A stretch of DNA of 64,000 bases from Deroplatys truncata (taxonomy: Eukaryota; Arthropoda; Insecta; Mantodea; Mantidae). Every line of letters starts with the position of its first letter. Positions within the stretch are counted from its first letter, which is position 1. A program made the translations under genes and the position numbers. Positions 11,001-20,534 of this stretch are shown piece by piece. The DNA lies in assembly GCA_030765065.1 (NCBI GenBank), contig CM060980.1, positions 64,092,364 to 64,156,363 of the forward strand. The letters run 5' to 3'. The notes beneath the pieces are model-generated. The model was not told where the DNA came from. It saw only the letters and a list, made by a program, of their open reading frames with translations, and did not search any database.

Positions 11001-11434
11001 TGCACAAAAAATTCTTGGTCACAAATATTTTTCTCATCCTTTGTCATTTCGATTACAGAAATTTCTTCTTTTATAAATGGTACCCTTATTTCTCTACCTT
11101 CTTTTGTTATCTTTAACTCTTCATGTTTAAAATCTATACATGCTTCATATTCATGTAGGAAGTCACATCCTATAATTATGTCACAAATCAGATGGTTTAC
11201 AATTAGAAACATAACCTCAAAATTCTCTCCGCCAATAAGTATGCTAAGTAGAGCTTGTGTTTTTATGACCTGTGCAGTTCTTCCAATTGCAACACGACAA
11301 ACTAAATTACTAGTGGGAAGAGCCATAATTTTGTTACCTTCATTAATCAAATTTATGTAAAATTTCTGTGAGCAAATTGAAGCTGATGAACCAGAATCTA
11401 TAGTTGCAATGATTTCTTTCTTCGCAATTTCCAT
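8072..11434 (-). CDS. pol: Pol polyprotein of element 1 (PR-RT-RNaseH-IN)
   Basis: An 1120-codon intact frame from the first Met; the real product probably starts upstream by frameshift from gag. Visible landmarks: aspartic protease DSGSS at residues 13-17 near the start, a retroviral-type second protease motif (IIIGCDFL, about residue 87), and reverse transcriptase with YIDD at about 409-412. RNase H begins near YVDAS at about 555. An integrase zinc finger H-x3-H...C-x2-C starts at about 773, and the integrase core has Asp840 (SIDIHGP), Asp900 (LSDNASYF) and a Glu near 935 (NPVERE). The basic C-terminal tail ends KPYNHEDHDETKDKDDK, with no chromodomain recognised. Function: processing of the polyprotein, copying of the RNA and insertion of the cDNA. 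No stop or frameshift interrupts it. The second Asp-to-Glu spacing is 34 residues if the first Glu is catalytic, one short of the usual 35. Confidence 0.95.
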   Translation of the reverse strand: MEIAKKEIIATIDSGSSASICSQKFYINLINEGNKIMALPTSNLVCRVAIGRTAQVIKTQALLSILIGGENFEVMFLIVNHLICDIIIGCDFLHEYEACIDFKHEELKITKEGREIRVPFIKEEISVIEMTKDEKNICDQEFFVQITETDRNNQIKQVVTEYEGNTTPYFQQLAEMPEEVEKCVIQTKDDHVSETNNSRKEKRNEEIIHKCEEAYNLTIMQKQILHDVLMNNSSVFSTIPGRCNVYQHTFQVEDVPPYRHKYDNLPISLRDKARQLINSMLENGIIEQSNSQYINSICWSIKRDGSLRLTLDGRYVNKYMKPDHFQSEGIEQLITKLSRGRFLTSIDLTASYWQVELDPQVRDYTSFQYSGIQYRFCVNPFGLKNSGSGFLRAIHNIFGNSADDFLIKYIDDFLIISQTFEEHMNNVHYVLNKLQQHGMTVNILKSKFCVKEINFLGYVVDERGIRPDQKRIEAIMKIPPPRNVKQIRRLLGVLNFQSKFVPRYSAEIEPLRQLLRKNNKWKWTEDHQKCFERVKELFAKSILLERPREDLEYEIYVDASMQGYAGILGQRDFNNDFHVISTASRGLTNIERNSSVTQLEIGALYFSLIRFKTYIYQKKVKVYSDHISLTFIQRCRLCSGKLARYIHAISAFDIEIIHIPGKNNTFSDLLSRLNYNPQIPENIERPRNEVKILTIEIPLSKEMIRKLKNIGEIQNEDAKLFELKEKAPLIEEAKKEIIAIRDGTLYKKHGKEMPSWKIMVPKSMENELIKNFHEGLAHSGTDRTTSMILENLYISKLRQKVRKFISCCNLCQKAKQINAAYAFETNSVIRDKPRCVISIDIHGPMPPSQFGNKYIFVCYDIFSKYVRIYPLRKPTGSACLNRLLKSYVIEEGPIQSVLSDNASYFTGKKFMDGLKENGIKQYFSSRYRPNSNPVEREIKEISNYLRVLCHRKHTQWYGYVNFVQNLLNETINNVTGYKPCELKLGKKINTMCKTIPGAIPDAHSIPPTEEEMFRKAFERMKKKAIKRKMKHEEKKRKEWRIKIGDLVLVKTKKLSDKENKLYWRMFLKYHGPYEVVKVYGTNTYELCNPTNRKSIGKFHIEMLKPYNHEDHDETKDKDDK

Positions 11435-11580
11435 TCTAACATGAGGTGACTCAAAATTTTCTCCCTTATCTTTTGTTGCTGTAATCTTATTACAGGGTGT
11501 ATGTGTAGGTGTATGATTTGTACTGGTAATGGATACTGAATTATTAAAGACGTCCTGAGAACCTACTACACAGGAGTCTG

Positions 11581-13677
11581 TTAACAGTTTTCCTGGTTAT
11601 TTCCATGTTCACGTACGGGACTGCCATTCCTAACAGGCGCTAAATCTATCTCAGTGTCGCCACCATTGTTTTGAGTTCCCCGTCCTCGAGTTCGAAATCC
11701 TCGATTTCTGACATTATGTCCCCTTGGCACGTAATTTTCTTGCCGTTCCTCAGATCTTTCACGGTTATTATTTTCCCTCCAGTGAGTGAAATTTCCCCTC
11801 TGTCTAATATACCTCCTTCCATAGTTTTGCCCTCTTTCAGGTAATCTTTCTGTCCTGACATAATTTATTTGTTCCTGCCGCCCTGGTCTCCTATCTATCC
11901 TTGATCTTTCAAATTGTGGAACATATGATTGATACCGTTGTCTGGTATTAATTTCATGATGTCTGTCTTGTCCTCTTATTTGTTGATAACTACCTTGGTA
12001 ATTTCTTCTATCTCGTACATCTAAAAATCTATGTTCCCACTCCCGAGACATATCTTCTTCCTGTTGTTCCAAAGCTGTTATTAATTCTGTCATCTCATAG
12101 ATGTTCCGTGGTTTTGCAATCAATAAGTAATTTTGTATCCTGATAGGATAATGCCTTGCAAGCAAACTCACAAAATCTTCCTCACTAATTGGAGGTGACA
12201 AGTTTCTAACCTGACTTGCATGTTTTAGTAAGTAATCAGTCATCGATATTCCCTCTCGTGGATTAAATTGACCATGACTAAGCATTGCTCGTATTCTTTG
12301 CTGTACCGTTACATTCCAAAATCTGTTCATGAATAATCTCTTAAAGGATTCATATGAAATTTCGCCCCCTGATACCATTTGTAACCAATCTAAGGTTTTC
12401 TGGTCCAAACATCTTTTGACAACTATCATTTTCAATGCTTCAGGTATCTTTTTAATTTGAAAATACTCTGATAATTCTGCAATGAATTGTACTGGACTGG
12501 AGTTTTCATTAAATTTTGGAAGTGGAAAATCACTTAAGATATGATTGTAATTTTGCAAATTCCCTACTCCCATATTTAAATTCTCTAGTGTAACTTGTGC
12601 ACTCTGAGTTTCAGCATTAGCTATAGATGAAGCTGCCGCATCACTCACATTATTTATCATACCTGAGGAACTACCTCTATCATTATTTTGTACATCTAAC
12701 ACATGCACATCACATATATTTGCCCTTGAATTCAATTCTAACCTATTTACAGTACCTTGCAGATTTTCTATTGTCTGTTCCAATTTCTTATTACTCTCAT
12801 TTTGAACAGTTTGGTGTTTGTTAATTTCAGAAGTTAGCTTTTGATTCAAATCTTTAGACAAATCTTTAACTTCATCAGACAATTTATTTCTCTGTTTTTC
12901 TGACTCCTTCTGAATTTCAGATATTTCCCCTCTGAAATTAACTTGCACCTGTATTAAATCTGCATTTGTAGCCTCCATCATCTCTTTTAACTCACTTGAA
13001 ATGCTACTCATTCGGCTACCTAGCTCTGTACATTTTACATTGACATGCTCTATTTTATTGTTAACCTCACTTTTTTGGTTAGATATTTCCCTCCTCATGT
13101 CTAACATTTTCTTTGAAACTTCACCTATTTCATTTGCTATCATCTCTTGATTTTCATTTTTCATTCTAATCATACTACTATCTAGCTCCATGAATTTCTT
13201 TTCAATTTCTTCCCTGTTTTGTTCTAAGCTTTTACCAATATCTTCCCTCAATTCTCTCTTATTCTGATCTAGTTTTTGTTCTAAACTCCTATCAATATCT
13301 TCCCTGTTTTGTTCTATTTTCTTACTAAGATCTTCCCTTAATTCCCTATGACTCTTTTGCATATCTTCCCTTAATTTCTCATTATTCTGATCTAGTTTTT
13401 CTAATTTCTCATTATTCTTTTGCATATCTGCTCTCAATTCCCTACTCATGTCTCTCAGCATTTCCATCATCACAATAGTATCAAGATTAACATTTCCTGC
13501 TATTCTATTCTCACTTTCTGCACTAACATTTTCATCTTCAAACCCCAAAAAATCTGGGCTATTCCCTGTACTTTGTATTGGATCACAGCTAACTATTACA
13601 CTATCTCCCTCCATAATTATTTCCTCCGTATTATTGGTAGCCATTGTTTTTATTATCCTACCACTTCTCAGTCTCAT
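11581..13677 (-). CDS. gag: Gag polyprotein of element 1
   Basis: A 698-codon intact frame whose product should form the particle that packages the element RNA. Residues about 60-320 are a very long heptad-rich coiled coil built from repeated REDMQKNNEKLEKLDQN-like blocks. Residues about 380-560 look like a gypsy capsid (PLPKFNENSSPVQFIAELSE through ALEQQEEDM). The last 130 residues are rich in Arg, Gly and Gln (for example RTRGRGTQNNGG) and lack a CCHC knuckle, so RNA binding is probably by the RG-rich tail. The start codon follows a 330-base leader that holds the primer site. The frame ends NNQENC and TAA. Pol is open one base back across this stop. Element 2 carries a shortened, stop-damaged version of the same protein. 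Confidence 0.92.
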   Translation of the reverse strand: MRLRSGRIIKTMATNNTEEIIMEGDSVIVSCDPIQSTGNSPDFLGFEDENVSAESENRIAGNVNLDTIVMMEMLRDMSRELRADMQKNNEKLEKLDQNNEKLREDMQKSHRELREDLSKKIEQNREDIDRSLEQKLDQNKRELREDIGKSLEQNREEIEKKFMELDSSMIRMKNENQEMIANEIGEVSKKMLDMRREISNQKSEVNNKIEHVNVKCTELGSRMSSISSELKEMMEATNADLIQVQVNFRGEISEIQKESEKQRNKLSDEVKDLSKDLNQKLTSEINKHQTVQNESNKKLEQTIENLQGTVNRLELNSRANICDVHVLDVQNNDRGSSSGMINNVSDAAASSIANAETQSAQVTLENLNMGVGNLQNYNHILSDFPLPKFNENSSPVQFIAELSEYFQIKKIPEALKMIVVKRCLDQKTLDWLQMVSGGEISYESFKRLFMNRFWNVTVQQRIRAMLSHGQFNPREGISMTDYLLKHASQVRNLSPPISEEDFVSLLARHYPIRIQNYLLIAKPRNIYEMTELITALEQQEEDMSREWEHRFLDVRDRRNYQGSYQQIRGQDRHHEINTRQRYQSYVPQFERSRIDRRPGRQEQINYVRTERLPERGQNYGRRYIRQRGNFTHWRENNNRERSEERQENYVPRGHNVRNRGFRTRGRGTQNNGGDTEIDLAPVRNGSPVREHGNNQENC
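11583..11599 (-). promoter_or_regulatory. Candidate -1 frameshift window between gag and pol
   Basis: The pol frame has a stop at 11597-11599 and is then open through the gag stop (11581-11583) to the pol protease. A ribosome must therefore slip back by one base within about five codons. The only A-rich candidate is GGAAAAC read as G GAA AAC, which is not a canonical X XXY YYZ heptamer. The site is inferred from frame geometry. Confidence 0.5.
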
Positions 13678-13988
13678 TTAATTACCTTTTTGATGCTGTC
13701 TGATGCTGCAGTTTTGATGTCCAGCGTTCTGCCCCATTCTCCTAGGTTTGTATGTCGCTTCTGCGTTGTATCGTGATGAATCTACGTCGTTTCGATGTTT
13801 TCTTGTAGCTGAATTACCCTTCTGTCCCGGAATCTACGTCTATAGGTCGTTTCACTGCTGCTTTCGCCTCTCTGGTTATTCTTGTTCCTTTCCTAGTCGT
13901 CTAGCCTTCCTTTCCTAGTTGTCGCTCCACGTTGATGCGCCAATTTGAAGTGGTATAGTTGTATTTAACATATTTGTATTTGTTTCGA

Positions 13989-14006
13989 GCCCCACGTTGG
14001 GCGCCA
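13989..14006 (-). promoter_or_regulatory. Primer-binding site of element 1 (tRNA-Lys type)
   Basis: Minus strand reads TGGCGCCCAACGTGGGGC, three bases from the 5' LTR. This matches the 18-base site used by retroviruses primed with tRNA-Lys1,2. Two PBS-like decayed copies lie 64-65 bases to either side (see findings). Confidence 0.85.
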
Positions 14007-14009
14007 ATT

Positions 14010-15046
14010 TGCGAGAGGACATTGCAAATTTTGTGTTTACTTCACTTTAACTGCCCCACGTATGGGAGCCAATTTGCGGTTGTATTAGTTATAGCACAAA
14101 TTGTATATATATTTTAGAGCACCACGTTGTGGATGTTTCTCACGTAATGTTGCTTACCTCACGCGTGGAACCATCTTGTGTGACGTCATTCGTCGGTCGC
14201 CTGCTAACTCCATCTGGCGTAGCAATCTATATGAATTAGTTTTAAGGTTATGTGTATTGTCTTCCGGCCAGCTATTTAGGTAGGCATTTAATTCTTGCAG
14301 GGTGTGAAGCGGAAAAGGAATCTTTTATCCAAAAATTACTAGTGAAGAAATGTGTTTTATACTGTTTTATTGCCGAACACGTGCACTAACACTTTCACAG
14401 ATTTATCTAGATAATCGCCATACTGAAACTGTTTATAATAACTTCTCACTTTTAACTCACGTACTTCAATTTTTGTATATAAGTGACTTTGTAATATTTT
14501 AGATCTTGAATGATTTTCACTGCGCGTAACTTGACGAACTGAGCGGCCAACGTGTAATGTGCGGACGATGTGTAATGCTTCGTGAATCCTGCCGAACTGG
14601 AGGACGATGTGTACTGTGTCGAGAATCTTGCCGAACTGGAGGACGCTCGCTTTGAATCTACACTATTTATAGGCTTACCTCAAGATACACCTAAAGATTA
14701 TAAATGAATTACCATTGGCTAATAAAACGCGCCAACATTAGCGTCTATTTTACTATCCAATGAAAACCATTAATACATATTACTTTTATAGAATGTTCTG
14801 GAAGCTTTTTTTACTGAAAAGGCGCGAAACATGACGTAACTTCCTGGTTCCCGGTAACGATAAACAACTCACCCCCTTGCTAAAGTATTGTATTATTGTT
14901 AACAGTTTCAGTAGAGCCGAAAATTATTATTTACCATTAATAATTACAATTATTAAACCTCTGAAATCAATGTTACATAAAAATACATATTCATATAAAA
15001 ATAATTATTTACATTAAAGTAATTTGTGATACAAATTACCGTCTCA
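14010..15046 (-). repeat. 5' LTR of element 1
   Basis: 1037-bp LTR identical by eye to 6362-7398. In this copy the TATA box (14663-14671, minus) would drive the genomic RNA toward gag. The 39-bp repeats lie just downstream of the expected transcription start. Confidence 0.96.
14663..14671 (-). promoter_or_regulatory. LTR TATA box of element 1
   Basis: TATAAATAG on the minus strand, placed upstream of the 39-bp repeats and of the poly(A) signal within the LTR. The equivalent TATAAAAAG is present in the solo LTR at 45776. Confidence 0.6.
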
Positions 15047-15050
15047 GTAT

Positions 15051-17092
15051 TGATATAATTTAAATATCACTGTGGCCTATGAAAACAAAAGAATAATCCA
15101 AATTTTTTATTGCAATTATTTCAGTTTAAAGCCATGTTTTAAGGTTCTGAGCGAGAAAGATGTTAAAGATCTGCTTTCAACAAAATTTTAAATTTTATTA
15201 TTTTAAAGAATGTATAATTAAATTAAGGTTTTTGCGCATATCATCATGATCTTCAACAGATTCCATACCGAAATACATGTTCCTATTTTACCTTAGTCGC
15301 ATCTGAAAACACACACATTTGGCAACGGCGCACTTGATTCCTCCATAAGAAAAGCATGGCCCGCTGTGTATTCATGACGTGAAAAACCGCTACAACTAGG
15401 TGCACTCCAATATAAATTTTATCTCATTGTTAAATATTTTATTTAAATGCTACACATGCATAGAGGAATATAATTTTACAAATGACTACTTTAAGAGTGA
15501 GAATAGTCTATTCCGAAGTGTTACCGCAGCACCAACAAAGAATAAGGAAAATGGGTTATAAGCGAGCGAAATGGGAAGGCTTGTCCATGAACAGATACAA
15601 AGGGTTGTGCAGCTACTCTCGGATCTGGGATGTTCAGCTGTAACTGTTTATGTATTGTTGTCATGACAACCAACTCAAGCTTGGACTGTATGGATGTCTG
15701 TGTACCCCACATAAATTGCCTACTTCGAGGCTACTGTTGAAAGAACCCTTGTAGAGTCTATTCGGTAGTCATTGGCACTTGTGAAATCTTTTGTAAACTT
15801 GCAGACATCCTTGGGTAATGGAATGTTTTCCCTCTCAAATCACTTTTCAGATTTCAACTAATCAGATTCTGTCCTTCAATTTTAGTTCAGTTCATGTGCG
15901 AAAACAATCTGTGCGTAGCAATAATTATCGTTGTGTTTATGGTCTTGGAAGGTCATTAGTGTGCATTAAAGTATAAAAAAATAAGTTTCTGTCTTTAAAA
16001 TATTTAAACCATTGGCGATTTACAACGAATCCTCAAAATGACAGGCGTAGCATGTTACAAAAATATTTTTCGCGGTGGAATGAGGATGAGCCTAACATTT
16101 ACTGGTAGACCTAAGTTAATTCTTGTATCGGCACATAAAGTGAAACAGTATTTACACCTCTCCTACGATTAATTGTATTTATATGTTTATTGTCTCATTT
16201 GTGTTATCATTTTATTATATAGCAGGGTTCATTTACATTTGCAATGTAAAGAAATATGCCTCTACCTATATTTTATTTGTGGTAATTTTAGACTTCCGCA
16301 CCACCAGAAATGTAAAAAGCGTTGAAAAGGAACAAGAGTAAAGGTTATTGCACTGTACGTTACATGCTCGTAAACGTCTTTGTTAGTTGGCGTACAAATA
16401 GGACACAGTAACACTGGGTACGGAAAGCCCAGAAGATTCCAGAAGCAGGGGATTTTTTACTGTATATGTACCATGTGACCCCGAGTTGGCCTATCAGGTC
16501 AACAGAAACATGCAGAAGTCTTGTTATACGGTGTTAGATAAGTGATTAAGCAATGCGCTGGTTGAAGTCGGAGTGCAACCATGAACTTTGTTTAACACAC
16601 AACCTGAAAGGTTGGTTGTAGGTTTCCTGTTACTACTCAGAACCGTGAAAAGAAAATGCGTGTTGAATTTCATATGCTGTGTTGTCTACAGTTATTTATC
16701 ACTTAGCTGAGCCTTTACGTATCACGCCCTAGAAATCAACGAAAACATGTCTCTACCACAAAAATAATTGCAACAGGCATTCGAACCCAGACAACAGGAT
16801 CTTCAAGAAGTAGCCGAGTTGATGAGCAACATGTCATCAGGAGGTGACCGACGGACTACGTTCTCCAGGTAAATATAAACAAAGGTAAAGGATGACGCAA
16901 AATTAGAAAGAAAACGATGGTTACATCTGACATTTTAAAAGCTTGTGTTATAGTGAGTATGAGTGGTTGTACGGAAGTTATTATTTGCAAAAGCTATTTT
17001 TCTGAGCTTATCTATTACTTGCAATAAAGAAAACTGTGTTGAATTCTGTCTGAATATTAATCGGTCCTTGCATTAACAATCAGATTCTGCCT
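15051..17092. other. No gene seen
   Basis: AT-rich spacer. Around 16746-16870 the plus strand has a short peptide-like stretch (QQAFEPRQQDLQEVAELMSN) ending near a GTAAAT donor-like site. It resembles the N-terminus of some retroelement gag proteins but is broken by a stop and too short to call. Confidence 0.4.
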
Positions 17093-17338
17093 GAACATCC
17101 CAAATACGCGTTGCAATTAAAACAACTTGAGAAGAATCAGAATACATTTGATGCTCTAAATGAAACTTCACATCTTTATATAGCGCAATATAATGAAAAT
17201 ATTAGGCTTAATATATTATTTAAGAAAGTATTTGAAGCAGAACTGTACTTAATGGGGAGGCAGCCATTTCACGACGACATTAACGAGAAGTACACTAACG
17301 AAAGGATAGAAGAGTCAACTTTACAAGATGAACTTTAA
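17093..17338 (+). pseudogene. Unidentified open segment upstream of an RT relic
   Basis: About 80 open codons including QLKQLEKNQNTFDALNET and YLMGRQPFHDDINEKYT, with helical, charged composition unlike random AT-rich translation. I do not recognise it. It ends where the reverse-transcriptase relic begins and the two frames differ. It could be part of another transposon or of the same decayed element. Confidence 0.3.
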
Positions 17339-17339
17339 A

Positions 17340-18255
17340 CAAACTTTTGATCGAGGGTGGCACGCCGGTCTGCTCTACAAACTTCGAAGCATTGGGTTGC
17401 AGGATTATCTTTATCATGTGATTGATAGCTTTCTCTCATGTCGTACTTTTCAAGTACGGATAGGTCCTAATCTGTCCTCTGTGCGGCCAATCATATCTGG
17501 AGTGCCTCAAGGTTGCATTTTAGCAGCTGTGCTGTTCAACGTCTATGACATACCACATCCCAACAGCGTCCTAACTATTGCTGCTCACAGATTACAGATG
17601 TTTCTTAATGTTCTAGGACCATGGACTGACAATTGGAGGATTTCCTTGAACCACAAGAAATGTGAAACCATGATTTTTACATTGCGTCGCCCCATCGTTC
17701 CTCCTCCTATTACCTACTTTATAAAATATTTCCATATCCTGGAAACGTGCTGATGATACTTAAATATCTTGGCCTATATTTTGATCATCGACTAACCTGG
17801 AATTCTTACATTAATTTAAAATTAAATCCCGCTTACTGCAGACTACGCAAATTGTATTCTATTCCCAGCCGCAAGTCTTCTTTGCAAATACAATGCGGTT
17901 CTCTTTTGTACAAGTCCTTACTTCGTTCTTTACTCGCATATGCTTGTCCAATTTGGGGAGGTACAGCTGCAAGCAAAGTTAATCGTCTGCAGATCTTTCA
18001 AAATAAAGTTTTAAGGCTTATACTGAACACACCTTGGTATGTCAGAGACACCCAGATACACCATGAAGTTGGACTTAGTACCATCTCTGCACACATTCGC
18101 TCTCAGACTCACACGTGCGATGGTTACATCTGACATTTCAGCATCTTCACTCAGTACCTGGCGCAGTATATTTCTTCTTGGGACGAAGATCGGTTATGGT
18201 TCCCCGTATCAAGAGTCGTCTCCCACAGGACTTGCTGCTTTCTTCCGGAAGTGAT
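17340..18255 (+). pseudogene. Jockey-like non-LTR retrotransposon RT fragment
   Basis: Decayed 3' half of a LINE reverse transcriptase. Segments in order: FDRGWHAGLLYKLRSIGL (finger/palm motif with the first catalytic-region Asp), SGVPQGCILAAVLFNVYDIP, then thumb-side pieces SLNHKKCETMIF and KYLGLYFDHRLTWNSYI. The C-terminal YACPIWGGTAAS...FQNKVLRLILNTPWYVRD block, typical of jockey-clade proteins, follows. The catalytic YADD segment that should follow NVYDIP is missing, deleted in place. At least two frame changes (about 17753 and 18040-18130) occur, so it cannot be functional. It is 5'-truncated. No poly(A) tail or target duplication was found. Confidence 0.85.
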
Positions 18256-18548
18256 TCCGAATTAGACTGTCAGTGAACAATATGTACAATATTATTATCT
18301 GTAATGGTATAAAATAATATTTTCTGATGAACTAGGCATTTGGATGCTCTTGGTATTGATTGTATTTCATTGAGATTTTTAAATGCCTTCCAAATAATAA
18401 CAATCATTGTAAACTTACTCAGCACATGTGCTATTTTTCCATAATTAATGTTTTCATAAAAAGCTTAGTACTTTTAAGAAGAATTTTTAGGTATCTTTTT
18501 CCATACTTTTCCAAAGAAATTAAGCCTTTTATGGTGTACTGGTATCAC

Positions 18549-18725
18549 AATAGCTACTATAGTACTATAATATAGTCCCTTTGCAAAGTTTTCCAGCAGC
18601 ATAAAAAAGGAATTAAATAGTTGAAATTTTGCTCTTAGAAAAATTAGGGAAAGGATGATTGTTTTGGGGAGGATGTGCCATAACCTTTGGGGGAAATGGG
18701 CACCTCTGCTCCTAACAATATCAAT
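18549..18725. repeat. Low-copy interspersed repeat R2, copy 1
   Basis: Aligns by eye with 42027-42190. Shared blocks include 'agtccctttg', 'ttttccagca', 'gaaaaatt' and a G-rich 'gttttgggg' stretch. Class unknown; no ends defined. Confidence 0.6.
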
Positions 18726-19399
18726 ATTGCACATCTTGATAATAGCAAGTTAATGAAATTACTGTATAATGATCTAGAACATTATGGTACATCCTCTCCT
18801 TAAAGCCCTATTAACTTTTAAATTCCTAAAGCTCTTGTGATAATCTAGTAACAGACAAATACAAAACCCTGATATTTGTAAGATAAATTAATGGAATACT
18901 GATGGATGTTGTGTTTATAATTTTCTTAAAGCCCCCTCCCCAAACAGTCTTGCAAATCCTGGAAATGCTGTCTAGTCTGTAAATGTCTTATAGTGGAGTA
19001 AGAATCATTGGAATGCACCACTAATTTTTAGATAATTACATGAGATGAAATTTTAAACCTTTGTACCTTCTATTTGATCATTATATAGAAACCCCTAATA
19101 TCAACATTCAACAAATTGGGGCAAAAATGGTGAATATATGAAAATTACTCTCCCCCAGGCACAAATTTAAAAGTTTAGCAATGGCACACAGTCTGCAACC
19201 ATAGAAAAATAAATCTTTTCAGTTAGATTACATATTAACTCTCTATGAAAGACTAGAAGCAGTAATGTGTTAATCATTAAGCAATGCTGAATCATCATTT
19301 GTAATGTCAACATCACTAAGAGTTTTTAACTTACTTTTACATTTTTACCTAATTGATTGTTCTTCCAAAACTGGCATGTGTATATGCTGTAGTTGGAAA
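18726..19399. other. No gene seen
   Basis: AT-rich sequence with no open frame of protein-like composition and no recognised repeat. Confidence 0.5.
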
Positions 19400-19406
19400 A
19401 ATAGAA

Positions 19407-19640
19407 TCAGATTGAAAAATCCAATGCCATAGCCAGGATTTGAATCATGAATCTTTGGCTTACTATACCAGCTCTAACCTTCTGAGCTACCATTACAACA
19501 CAATGACTCCACATTAAATTTCCCAACTGTCTCACATTTTTTCCTGGTAAACCACAAGGCATTCTCAAATTCATTTTGAGATAACACACCCCGGTGGTAA
19601 CATACAATCTTATAACAACTTTAAGTCCAAGGCTTCATAG
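19407..19640 (-). repeat. tRNA-derived SINE, inverted copy of the 19.6-20.3 kb pair
   Basis: On the minus strand a tRNA-like head has an A-box-like GGTAGCTCAGAAGG and a B-box-like GATTCAAATCC. The body, with conserved blocks around 'gagaatgccttgtggttta' and 'aaaaaatgtgagaca', lies on the high-coordinate side. The same body occurs twice on the plus strand just downstream. Confidence 0.65.
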
Positions 19641-19649
19641 TGAACCAGT

Positions 19650-20285
19650 ATTAGATCAATCAATGTTAATTAATTGAGGGCATGTGTAGTTCAAATCCTC
19701 TCTATGCATTGAATTTTTCATCAGACTCTCTTTTCCAAATAATGGTTGACCTAATACTTGTTAACTATTGAAACCCGGGATTGCTTATGAGATTGTAAGT
19801 AACCACTAGGGGGTGCTATCTCAAAAATGAATTTAAGAACGTCTTGTGCTTTACCAGGAAAATGTAAGTCATTTGGGGAATTTAATTTTATACTAGTGTG
19901 TTGCCATGATAGCCCAGTTGATTAGGCCAGTGATAATGTAAGCTGAAGATCCAGGATTCAAATCCTGTCTATGGCAATGAATTTCTCAGTCTAATTTTGC
20001 TTTTCTAAACAATGACTGACCTAATAGTTGTTAACTGTTGAAGCTGGGACTTAAAGTGCTTCTGAGATTGTAAGTTACCATTGGGGTGTATTATCTCAAA
20101 AATGAATTTGAGAATGCCTTGTGGTTTACCAGGAAAAATGTGAGTCATTTTGGGGATTTAATTTTCCACTAGGATGTTGCCACACTAGCCCGGTTGATTG
20201 GACCAGTGGCATAGTAAGCTGAAGATCCTTGGTTCAAATCTCAGCTAGGGCATTGCATTTTTCAGTTTGATTCTCCTTTTCCAAA
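19650..20285 (+). repeat. Tandem SINE units (about 255-bp period)
   Basis: Two-and-a-half direct copies of one unit. Each has a tRNA-like head (for example tagcccagttgattaggcc with gattcaaatcc as B box, about 19917-19965 and 20190-20245), then 'aatgactgacctaatagtt', then a 'gcttctgagattgtaagt' block and 'tgaatttgagaatgcc'. Each unit runs directly into the next head. Copies differ by several per cent. Confidence 0.7.
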
Positions 20286-20534
20286 TTTAACCTAACATAT
20301 CATGTGTGAAAGAAGCAGTAATTAACCAAGTATCTAAAATTGGATATTGGAAAAATCTCAGTATCCAATTTTAATTGGAAGCTTACCTAAAAGAAATGGT
20401 GGTAGTTGAATGTGAATATAATATTTATTTTCACCACAATAGATCTTCCAATGTTTTTGTTTTAATGTAATTATTTAAGGTTGCTTGAACAATTTAGTCT
20501 TATTGCAATCATACAAGGAGGAGGAGTAGAACTA

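Larger units (their letters stand above)
6358..15050 (-). mobile_element. Complete Ty3/gypsy-type LTR retrotransposon (element 1)
   Basis: Full-length element of 8685 bp (6362-15046) between 4-bp GTAT target duplications at 6358-6361 and 15047-15050. On the minus strand the order is 5' LTR (14010-15046), tRNA-Lys-type primer site, gag, pol, purine tract, 3' LTR (6362-7398). Pol order is protease, reverse transcriptase, RNase H, integrase, which is the gypsy order rather than the copia order. There is no envelope frame between pol and the 3' LTR. Both LTRs are 1037 bp and I found no difference between them when comparing line by line. Both large frames are open. All of this points to a recent and possibly still mobile insertion. 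A truncated relative (32199-36767) and a solo LTR (45413-46430) of the same family lie in the window. Confidence 0.96.
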
